A stretch of DNA of 13,050 nt. It comes from CAIXOZ01 sp046091285. GTDB taxonomy: Bacteria; Cyanobacteriota; Cyanobacteriia; PCC-6307; Cyanobiaceae. The DNA is taken from contig JBJTBH010000069.1 in the NCBI GenBank assembly GCA_046091285.1, positions 1-13,050 of the forward strand, read 5' to 3'. This document shows, piece after piece, positions 1 to 5,909 of the stretch. Each line of letters starts with the position of its first letter. Positions within the stretch are counted from its first letter, which is position 1. Below the pieces are notes generated by a model. It ran no database searches and was not told the origin of the DNA. It worked only from the letters and a program-made list of their open reading frames with translations. The position numbers were made by a program, and so were the translations under genes.

Positions 1-90
1 CGGGCTGCCCTGGTAGCAAGCTGAGGGAGGGAGCACCGCTCAGGGCCGCTCAGCCCCGAGGCTGAGAGCAGCGCTCAGAACTCCTACAAG
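1..90. other. Left-edge stretch without a recognisable gene
   Basis: I see no convincing start or coding pattern here. The frame of the downstream toxin remnant is open only back to position 25, after a TGA at 22-24. The only structure is a perfect 7-bp inverted repeat at 49-66 (CTCAGCC, four-base loop, GGCTGAG). It has no T-run, so it is not a convincing terminator. The missing 5' part of the toxin gene would be expected here, so the left edge is probably a deletion or rearrangement scar. Confidence 0.4.
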
Positions 91-267
91 GAGTGGGATA
101 AGGGGGGCTGTGCCTACGAAATGTGCGACACGCTCCTAGCAGCTCGCGGTCGCCACTTTGTGATGGTGCACGGCGGCCAGAAGAAAACCCAGAAGTCGCC
201 CAAGACCGAGCTCAAAAAAACTCAGAAGCGCATGGCCGATGTCCTCTCCACCGACCCTACCTCCTGA
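91..267 (+). pseudogene. HigB/RelE-like (Gp49, DUF891) toxin, 3' remnant
   Basis: The frame ending at the TGA at 265-267 reads ...RGRHFVMVHGGQKKTQKSP followed by a Lys-rich helix (ELKKTQKRMADVL). This matches the C-terminal half of HigB-type mRNA interferases of the phage Gp49/DUF891 family, which typically read 'hydrophobic strand - LHGFxKKTQKTP - E/K-rich helix - R-x-x-D'. The usual N-terminal half (about 50 residues including the first beta strands) is not recognisable upstream, and no good start codon with an RBS is seen, so I call it a truncated remnant. The stop lies one base before the ATG of the antitoxin-like remnant, which is the normal toxin-first higBA order. The family assignment rests on motif resemblance only. 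Confidence 0.6.
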
Positions 268-268
268 A

Positions 269-567
269 ATGAGCGCCGCTGAAACCGCCACACCAAGACA
301 CCACCCCAGCTGGCGAGAGGTGCGCGACACCTTTCTGATTGAGCCCAAGGTATAACAGGCCTATCAGGAGCTCGCTCCTCGTTTCGCCATCGTGCGAGAG
401 CTGATTGCGCTGCGCGAACAGCGCGACTGGCTCGCCGGGAAACCGACCAGGTGGATCCGTAGCGCGACACGCTGCAGCGACTCGCAGACGCCATGGGATG
501 CAGAATACGTGTCAACTTTGAACGTGCAGATCAAGCCACCGTGAAAAAAGAGCCCGCTTTGCCATGA
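269..567 (+). pseudogene. HigA-like (XRE-type) antitoxin, broken by stops and a frameshift
   Basis: From the ATG at 269 the frame reads MSAAETATPRHHPSWREVRD..., hits TAA at 353-355, then continues in the same frame with YQELAPRFAIVRELIALREQ, typical of the region before the helix-turn-helix in HigA-like antitoxins. After 'RDW' the coding signal moves to another frame near 440-446 and resumes from about 445 as DQVDP, TAG (460-462), RDTLQRLADAMGCRIRVNFE, ending at TGA 565-567. 'TLQRLADAMGCRIRVNF' is the usual end of such antitoxins. The core of the HTH (TQxELA to SRxE) is largely missing, so there are two nonsense codons, one frameshift and an internal deletion. The gene cannot make a working antitoxin. 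Its final TGA overlaps the ATG of the next gene (ATGA at 564-567). Confidence 0.62.
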
Positions 568-1733
568 ACATCAACGTCCTTTTTGATGTCCCAGCCCTGG
601 TCGCCCAGGGCCTGATGAATGGTTCGCTGGAGCGGGTGGGTGGCGTGGTGCGCGACTCCTCCAGCAAGCAGGTGGTGATGTGGCTGCAGGAGGGCGGCTC
701 CGAAGTGTCCAAGGCCCTGGCCAACCCACCGATGGCAGGGGGCGCGAATGCCCTCCTGGCCGCGGCAAACCCAGTACTGGCCACCGCCAACCTCGGCGTG
801 TCGGTGGCTGGCTTCGCGATGGTGCTTCAGCAGCTCAACCGCATCAGCGATCAGATCCGGGCGGTGGAGGCCAAGGTGGATCGGATCAGCCACAAGCTCG
901 ACGATCAGGCTCTGGCCCAGCTGAAGGCGGGCATCAACGCCTGTCAGAACGCGGTGGAGCTGCAGGATCCAACCCTGCGGATCCAGATGGCTGGCCAGGC
1001 GCTCACCACCCTGCATGCCGCGAGGCAGTTCTTCAATCAGCAGGTGGTGCGTAGCGCTGGCAAGGCGGAAGCCGCAAGCGCCGAATACGTGATCCTGGCC
1101 TTTGTGGCCCTGGCCGCCGAGGTGCAGACCTATCTGGAGCTCGATGAAGGCGAGAAGGCGGCACGAACGCTGGCTCAGGGTCTCGATGAACTGCGACCAG
1201 GCCTCACTCAGCTGATGAATGCCGTGCTGGATTGCACATGCCACTACCTCAAGCCTGAGTTTGCTGGTGAGGTCGATCTCGACTTGATGCTCTGGCTGCA
1301 CAACGGGTTCAGGCGCATGAAGTGCAAGCCAGGGGAATCAGCTGAGCAGCTCAGCGCCTCAGAACTGTTTGAGATCATGCGGCCCCACATCACCAAGGTG
1401 TTCAAGAGCCACGAGGATTGGCATGGCGAGATCCCTCAAGTGATCGTCGACACCAGTGATGTGCCCGATTGGTGGATTGGTCCTCTCAACCAGGGCACGG
1501 ACAAGGCGGCTCGATTCAGACAGGTGAAAGAGGAGCTTTCCGAAGGCCTGAACAAGATCGTTGCGTTGGTGGAAGCCCACGACAGATTGATGGCGCAGGT
1601 GCTTCAACTCGAAGAGATGGAACGATTAGGGCTGAAGCCCACGGATCTGAAGCAGCAGCTGTTGCTGCCAGAAGGGAATGCAGCAGCTGTGGTTCTCGAT
1701 CCCCGCTGGATCGCTCAGGAGGCATCCACTTGA
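564..1733 (+). CDS. Unknown protein with hydrophobic segment and coiled coil, possibly defence-associated
   Basis: This is an intact 389-residue frame; I do not recognise a named family. In order: a short N-terminal globular part (1-55, with VGGVVRDSSSKQVVMWLQEGG at about 25-45), a long Ala/Gly/Val-rich hydrophobic stretch (about 61-87, ending NLGVSVAGFAMV), a heptad-like helix directly after it (about 88-115, LQQLNRISDQIRAVEAKVDR), a mostly alpha-helical middle with a second hydrophobic helix (about 172-190, YVILAFVALAAEV), and a charged C-terminal part with further predicted helices (315-368). A membrane-associating helical protein is the most economical reading. There is no visible catalytic motif. 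The ATG overlaps the stop of the antitoxin remnant (ATGA), and the TGA overlaps a possible TTG start (TTGA), so it was probably part of a translationally coupled operon. The RBS before 564 is weak. Reading frame and codon use look genuine; the role is not known. Confidence 0.75.
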   Translation: MNINVLFDVPALVAQGLMNGSLERVGGVVRDSSSKQVVMWLQEGGSEVSKALANPPMAGGANALLAAANPVLATANLGVSVAGFAMVLQQLNRISDQIRAVEAKVDRISHKLDDQALAQLKAGINACQNAVELQDPTLRIQMAGQALTTLHAARQFFNQQVVRSAGKAEAASAEYVILAFVALAAEVQTYLELDEGEKAARTLAQGLDELRPGLTQLMNAVLDCTCHYLKPEFAGEVDLDLMLWLHNGFRRMKCKPGESAEQLSASELFEIMRPHITKVFKSHEDWHGEIPQVIVDTSDVPDWWIGPLNQGTDKAARFRQVKEELSEGLNKIVALVEAHDRLMAQVLQLEEMERLGLKPTDLKQQLLLPEGNAAAVVLDPRWIAQEAST

Positions 1734-2078
1734 CCAAGCATCTGATCGAAGAGTGGCTGCCGATCCTCCAGTGGCTTGCGGGGAATATGCGATCGCCTCA
1801 TTCGCCGATCGCGACTTCGCCCGACGCATCAATGGCTCCACCTGTCGCCCCGCGTTGTGTTCCCAGCGCCCCTTGATGGGCTGAGGATCGGCAAGCTGGA
1901 AGCCCAGTTCCCGCAGTACTGCAAAGCCTTGCGGACCCTAATCCATGGAGGCGCCGACTCAGCCAAGGTCAAGCGCACCGTCTGCTGGGAGCGGCTGGCC
2001 TTGCTGCACACCAGCCCGCCACGGCAGTACCGCGATCCAGAACGGATGGTTTTGCGACTGCGTCGTGAACTGGAGTGA
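1730..2078 (+). pseudogene. Degenerate gene remnant(s), possibly a DUF1156-type methylase 5' end joined to another fragment
   Basis: A TTG at 1730 overlapping the previous stop opens L-TKHLIEEWLPI. This resembles the first residues of DUF1156-type DNA methylases of anti-phage cassettes, which often start with 'LIEEWLPI'. The family likeness ends there: no WWARRP-like motif follows, and the frame closes at 1876 without further sense. Two other frames carry protein-like text in sequence: GEYAIASFADRDFARRING (about 1780-1840), then, after a frame change, LRIGKLEAQFPQYCKALRTL continuing to RDPERMVLRLRRELE and the TGA at 2076-2078. The second block looks like the C-terminus of a conserved protein that I cannot name. 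I read the stretch as a deletion junction plus at least one frameshift. The methylase idea is tentative. Confidence 0.4.
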
Positions 2079-2170
2079 CTGAGTTCAGCGGCTTCATGCC
2101 ATCAAGGCAAGCAGCTTCTGGCAGAACCATGGAGGATTCCGCTCACAACGGGCCCCATACACCTCCTCGT
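2079..2170. other. Short intergenic stretch between remnant and PIN gene
   Basis: Convergent spacer. On the minus strand just past the PIN stop there is a Shine-Dalgarno-like GAGGAGG, but the ATG after it opens only an 18-codon frame. Another minus frame reads VYGARCERNPPWFCQKLLAL before a stop, which has a protein-like look and may be one more gene scrap. No terminator hairpin is evident. Confidence 0.3.
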
Positions 2171-2590
2171 TCAAGCAACCTCAAACGGGTTGACGACAAC
2201 AAGACCACCAAACTGTTGGCCTGAGCTGAAATCCTCGCTGTAGAGAACAGTGCAGCCATGTCGAATGGCTGCTTCCAGAATCAGGGCATCAAACCAGGAG
2301 AGCTGATTGGCTGCGGCCAGTTCGTGGGCATCAAGAACCAAGGCCGCATCTGTTGGCACAACATCAAACTGTGCCAACGCCTCCAGAGCCTGAAGGCAAT
2401 CAGCCGCTGATAGGGCCGGTTGCAACGTTCGTGTCATCACGGCACGCAGTTCGATCAGCACCTGGGCGCTGATCACGATCTCGTGATCCTGCGCCAGTTG
2501 CCGCAGCCATGTCTTGATGAATGGGCCTTTGTGGGGCTCCCTCCGATCGAGGCGGTAAGCCCAGAGGTTGGCATCAACAAAAACGCGCAC
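2171..2590 (-). CDS. PIN-domain toxin-like ribonuclease (VapC type), orphan
   Basis: Predicted 139-residue single PIN-domain protein, the usual VapC length. The GTG at 2590 is chosen because the domain begins immediately (VRVFVDANLWAYRL). The four acidic positions expected to hold Mg2+ are visible: D6 in FVDANLW, E47 in LIELRAV, D101 in SWFDALILEAA, and D120 in LYSEDF. The C-terminus GLVVVNPFEVA is the standard end of this subgroup. Family members cleave RNA (tRNA or mRNA) and are silenced by a small antitoxin encoded just upstream. Here no antitoxin gene is readable in the bases 5' of it (2591-2744), which run into the radical SAM gene on the other strand. The toxin therefore appears to be orphaned, inactive or controlled in trans. 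The frame itself is intact. Confidence 0.82.
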   Translation of the reverse strand: MRVFVDANLWAYRLDRREPHKGPFIKTWLRQLAQDHEIVISAQVLIELRAVMTRTLQPALSAADCLQALEALAQFDVVPTDAALVLDAHELAAANQLSWFDALILEAAIRHGCTVLYSEDFSSGQQFGGLVVVNPFEVA

Positions 2591-2708
2591 GCTCAGCCCA
2601 GGCTGCGCTCGTGGAGCGAATCCCGACTCCAGGGACCCGCGCTGGAGCTGGCGGAGCGATTCCCGCCAGGTCAAATGACACGCTGGAGGTCGTGCTGCCG
2701 ATGGCCCG
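2591..2708 (-). other. Upstream flank of the PIN gene; possible antitoxin scrap
   Basis: The minus-strand frame leading into the PIN gene is open and reads LTWRESLRQLQRGSLESGF before the GTG. This loosely resembles the C-terminal tail of small antitoxins that precede PIN genes, but no DNA-binding domain (ribbon-helix-helix, AbrB or similar) is present before it. Weak evidence: it may be a remnant or non-coding. Confidence 0.25.
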
Positions 2709-2744
2709 CCCCTGAACCAGGAAATCCTGCTGTTTGAGCCTGCC

Positions 2745-4388
2745 GTGCCCGAGGCCGGTGCATTGCGGGCGGTGCTGGCGTTTCCGAGCACCTATTCGGT
2801 GGGGATCACCAGCCTTGGCTATCAGGTGGTCTGGGCCACCCTGGCGCGGCGGGCAGATGTGGACGTGCGGCGTCTGTTCACCGATCGCGCTGATCCGTCC
2901 CATGGCGGTCAGCGCGGTCGCGGGCCCGCGCTTGATCTCTTCGGGTTGTCGCTGAGCTGGGAGCTGGATGGGCCGGTGCTGCTGGATCTGCTGGAGCAGC
3001 ACCGCATCCCGATCTGGGCGGCCTTGCGGGGCGATGGCGATCCGATCGTCTTCGGGGGTGGGCCGGTGCTCACCGCCAACCCGGAGCCGCTGGCGCCCTT
3101 TTTTGATGTGCTGCTGCTTGGCGACGGTGAGCTTTTGCTGCCGGCCTTCATCGAGGCGCTCAAGGACTGTCGGGACGCCCCGCGAGCGGAGCGGCTCCGG
3201 CGGCTGGCGCAGGTGGAGGGGATCTATGTGCCCGCGTTGTATGCCCCCCGCTATTCCGCCGACGGTCAGCTGCTGGCGGTGGAACCCCTCGATCCTGCCA
3301 TCGCCCCGGTGATCGCCAAGCAGACCTGGCGCGGCAACACCCTCAGCCACTCCACCGTGATCACCCCCGAGGCCGCCTGGCCTTCGATCCACATGGTGGA
3401 GGTGGTGCGCAGCTGCCCGGAGCTCTGCCGGTTCTGTCTGGCGAGCTACCTCACGTTGCCCTTCCGCACCCCGTCGCTGGAGGACGGTCTGATCCCGGCG
3501 GTGGAGACGGGGCTGGCCGCCACCCAGCGCCTCGGCCTGCTCGGCGCCTCGGTCACCCAGCACCCGCAGTTCGCCGACCTGCTCACCTGGCTCGATCAGG
3601 ACCGCTTCGAGGGCACGCGGGTGAGTGTCAGCTCCGTGCGCGCAGCCACGGTGACACCCCAGCTGGGCCGGATCCTGGCCAAGCGGGGCAGCAAATCGCT
3701 CACGATCGCGATCGAGAGCGGCAGCGACCGCATGCGCACGGTGGTGAACAAGAAGCTCGCCAGCGAGGAGATCTACGCTGCCGCCCGCCATGCCAAAGAC
3801 GGTGGTCTCACGGGCCTGAAGCTCTACGGGATGGTGGGTCTGCCCACGGAGGAGGACGCCGATGTGGAGGCCACCGCCGAGCTGCTGCTGGCCCTCAAAA
3901 AAGCCACCCCTGGCCTGCGGCTCTCCTTTGGCGTCAGCACCTTCGTGCCCAAGGCCCACACCCCCTTCCAATGGGATGGGGTACGCCCTGACGCCGAGAA
4001 GCGCTTGAAGCTGCTGGCCAGGCGCCTCAAGCCCAAGGGGATCGAGCTGCGGCCAGAGAGCTACGGCTGGAGTGTGATCCAGGCCCTGCTCTCCCGCAGC
4101 GATCGGCGCCTGGCGCCGGTGATCGCCGCCGCCCGCGGTCGCCACGAGAGCCTGGGCGGCTGGAAGACGGCCTACCGCCAGGTGCTCGCGGGTGAGGCGT
4201 GTGATTGGCCGCCGGAGGTGTCCCGCACCTGGGACACCCAGCCGCCACCCCCCTGGGACTCGGTGATCCACGAAGCCTGGAGCACGGATCGCGTGCTGCC
4301 CTGGGCCCATCTGCAGGGGCCCCTGCCGGTGGCGACGCTGATCAGGCATCGCCAGGACTCCCTGGAGGCCGGGGCGTTGCCGGCCTGA
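2745..4388 (+). CDS. Radical SAM protein with B12-binding-like N-terminal domain
   Basis: 547 residues from the GTG at 2745. Residues 1-140 form an alpha/beta region like the cobalamin-binding Rossmann domain of B12-dependent radical SAM enzymes (GGGPVLTANPEPL at about 104-116, FDVLLLGDGELLLP at 120-133). The radical SAM core starts near 215. Its [4Fe-4S] ligands are in SCPELCRFC, with Cys224, Cys228 and Cys231 spaced CX3CX2C, followed by AIESGSDR (322-329) and KLYGMVGLPTEED (359-371). The substrate is not known; this subgroup is an uncharacterised conserved cyanobacterial family. Family-like sequence seems to begin upstream of the GTG: the frame is open from 2679 and reads LNQEILLFEPAVPEAGALRA from 2712, with only CTG codons as possible earlier starts. 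The stop is 5 bp from that of convergent purU. The segment HGGQRGRGPA (53-62) looks like a small insertion before DLFGLSLSWELDG. Confidence 0.88.
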   Translation: MPEAGALRAVLAFPSTYSVGITSLGYQVVWATLARRADVDVRRLFTDRADPSHGGQRGRGPALDLFGLSLSWELDGPVLLDLLEQHRIPIWAALRGDGDPIVFGGGPVLTANPEPLAPFFDVLLLGDGELLLPAFIEALKDCRDAPRAERLRRLAQVEGIYVPALYAPRYSADGQLLAVEPLDPAIAPVIAKQTWRGNTLSHSTVITPEAAWPSIHMVEVVRSCPELCRFCLASYLTLPFRTPSLEDGLIPAVETGLAATQRLGLLGASVTQHPQFADLLTWLDQDRFEGTRVSVSSVRAATVTPQLGRILAKRGSKSLTIAIESGSDRMRTVVNKKLASEEIYAAARHAKDGGLTGLKLYGMVGLPTEEDADVEATAELLLALKKATPGLRLSFGVSTFVPKAHTPFQWDGVRPDAEKRLKLLARRLKPKGIELRPESYGWSVIQALLSRSDRRLAPVIAAARGRHESLGGWKTAYRQVLAGEACDWPPEVSRTWDTQPPPPWDSVIHEAWSTDRVLPWAHLQGPLPVATLIRHRQDSLEAGALPA

Positions 4389-4393
4389 GCGCC

Positions 4394-5293
4394 TCAGTCG
4401 AAGACGGCGGTGCGACCGCGATAGACCATCACCTGGCGAGTGAGATGCAGGCGCACGGCGCGGGCCAGGGCCAGCCGTTCGGTGTCGCGCCCCTTGCGGA
4501 TCAGGTCGCCCACCTCATCGCGATGGCTCACGGCCACGGTCGACTGGGCAATGATCGGTCCCCCGTCCAGCTCCTCGGTCACGTAGTGACCGGTGGCGCC
4601 GATCAGCTTCACGCCCCGCTCCCAGGCGCGGTGATACGGCTGGGCCCCCTTGAAGGCCGGCAGGAAGGAGTGGTGGATGTTGATCACCCGGTGGAAGGCA
4701 TCGGGGGGATCGAAGGCGGCCAGGAAGGTGGGCGTGAGCACCTGCATGTATTTGGCGAGCACCACCAGCTCAATGCCGTGCTCGGCCAGCAGCTCCAGGT
4801 GCCGGGCCTCCGCCTCGGCCCGGTTGTCGGCACTGATCGGCACATGCACGAAGCGGGCCCCGAATTCAGCGGCGATCGGCGCCAGATCCGGATGATTGGC
4901 GATCACCAGCGGCACCTCCATCGGCAGTTCGCCGGTGCGCTTGCGCCAGAGCAGATCCAGCAGGCAGTGATCCTGCTTGCTCACGAAGATCGCCACCGGC
5001 GGCCGCTCATCGGAGAAGGTGACCCGTGATTCACCGCCGAGCCGCTCCGCCAGGGCGGCCGTGGCGCCGGGAATCGCCTCCCGGGGCAGGCCGAAGCCCT
5101 GGAGCTGCCATTCGATCCGGCTCAGGAACAGGCCAGCTCCCTGATCGCTGTGGTGATCAGCATGGACGATGTTGCCCCCCTGGGCCGCGACCCAGCCCGA
5201 GAGCTCCCGCACCAGCCCGGGCTGATCGGGGCAGATCATCTGCAGGATGGCGGTGGCGCCGGACATCGCAGCGGGAGAAGGCACTGCAGGCAT
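4394..5293 (-). CDS. purU: Formyltetrahydrofolate deformylase
   Basis: Hydrolyses 10-formyl-tetrahydrofolate to formate plus tetrahydrofolate in the cytoplasm, balancing the one-carbon pool and feeding formate to PurT-type purine synthesis. The 299-residue product has an N-terminal ACT regulatory domain (about 14-95, ILQMICPDQPGLVRELSGWV), then a formyltransferase domain (98-285) with KYMQVLTP, NIHHSFLPAFKG and LDGGPII. The catalytic Asn-His-Asp set is visible as N205, H207 and D243, with the same 36-residue His-to-Asp spacing as GAR transformylase. I chose the ATG at 5293 because AGGA lies about 10 nt upstream. The internal ATG at 5266 (290 aa) begins right before the ACT domain and is an equally good alternative. 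It is divergent from psbQ and convergent with the radical SAM gene. Confidence 0.95.
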   Translation of the reverse strand: MPAVPSPAAMSGATAILQMICPDQPGLVRELSGWVAAQGGNIVHADHHSDQGAGLFLSRIEWQLQGFGLPREAIPGATAALAERLGGESRVTFSDERPPVAIFVSKQDHCLLDLLWRKRTGELPMEVPLVIANHPDLAPIAAEFGARFVHVPISADNRAEAEARHLELLAEHGIELVVLAKYMQVLTPTFLAAFDPPDAFHRVINIHHSFLPAFKGAQPYHRAWERGVKLIGATGHYVTEELDGGPIIAQSTVAVSHRDEVGDLIRKGRDTERLALARAVRLHLTRQVMVYRGRTAVFD

Positions 5294-5349
5294 TGTGCCG
5301 TTGTCCTGGAAGGGCCCCGGTAAACTCAGCCGCACGACCTCCTGCCGCC

Positions 5350-5847
5350 ATGACCCTCTCCCTGGTCTCCCGACTGCGCGCCAACCTCCAGCGGCTGGCG
5401 GTCCTCTGCCTTTCCCTGGTGCTCTGCTTCGGGCTGGCCGCCTGTGACGGCTCCCAGGCCCGCAAAGCTCCCACCCTTTCCGCCGATGATCTGGCCGCGA
5501 TCCAACGCCAGGCGGAAGGCTTCCTGGCGGCCCGCGATCGTCTGCCCGATCTGGCCGCTCTGGTCAACGATCGCAACTGGGTGTTCACCCGCAACCTGAT
5601 CCACGGTCCGATGCAGGAAGTGGGTCGCGAAATGCTTTACATCAACCAGCGCCTGCTTCCCGGCGACCGGGCCGAGGCCAATGAGCGTGCCGACAACCTG
5701 AAGGCCGCCCTGGCCCAGCTCGATGAGGCGGCCCGTCTGCAGGATGGCGAACGCCTGCGCAAGGCCTACATCCAGGTGGCGCGTGACTTCGGTCTCTATG
5801 CCCAGATCCTGCCCTCCCAGGTGCAGGACGCCCTGAAGCAGGCCTGA
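5350..5847 (+). CDS. psbQ: Photosystem II lipoprotein PsbQ (CyanoQ)
   Basis: 165 residues. The N-terminus is a lipoprotein signal: basic start (SRLRANLQR), hydrophobic core (LAVLCLSLVLCFG) and lipobox GLAAC with the lipidated Cys at 32. The mature part is a four-helix bundle typical of cyanobacterial PsbQ, with the signature NWVFTRNLIHGPMQEVGREM and YINQRLLP. It sits on the lumenal face of photosystem II and helps stabilise the oxygen-evolving complex and water oxidation. The frame is open upstream of 5350, but the signal peptide fixes this ATG as the start. The gap to divergent purU is only 56 bp (or 83 bp), so both promoters must lie there; a TAAACT near 5322 could be a -10 element. This gene is the clearest cyanobacterial marker in the window. 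Confidence 0.95.
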   Translation: MTLSLVSRLRANLQRLAVLCLSLVLCFGLAACDGSQARKAPTLSADDLAAIQRQAEGFLAARDRLPDLAALVNDRNWVFTRNLIHGPMQEVGREMLYINQRLLPGDRAEANERADNLKAALAQLDEAARLQDGERLRKAYIQVARDFGLYAQILPSQVQDALKQA

Positions 5848-5909
5848 GTCCTGATCGGTCCGTTTCCTGGGCGATCGTCTGAGCGTCCTGGCTCCCTGGT
5901 CCTGACACC

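Noticed and set aside
1789..1796. HIP1 octamer GCGATCGC here and at 9434-9441
   Set aside because: Two copies in 13 kb are not enough to mean anything beyond a general cyanobacterial tendency.
2574..4349. Open 591-codon minus-strand frame opposite the radical SAM gene
   Set aside because: It is the antisense shadow of a GC-rich gene: repetitive R/G/H/Q-rich text without motifs, while the plus strand carries clear radical SAM motifs.
5026..5349. Upstream in-frame extension of psbQ
   Set aside because: The frame is open but overlaps purU on the other strand, is Arg/Pro-rich, and would bury the lipoprotein signal peptide that begins at 5350.
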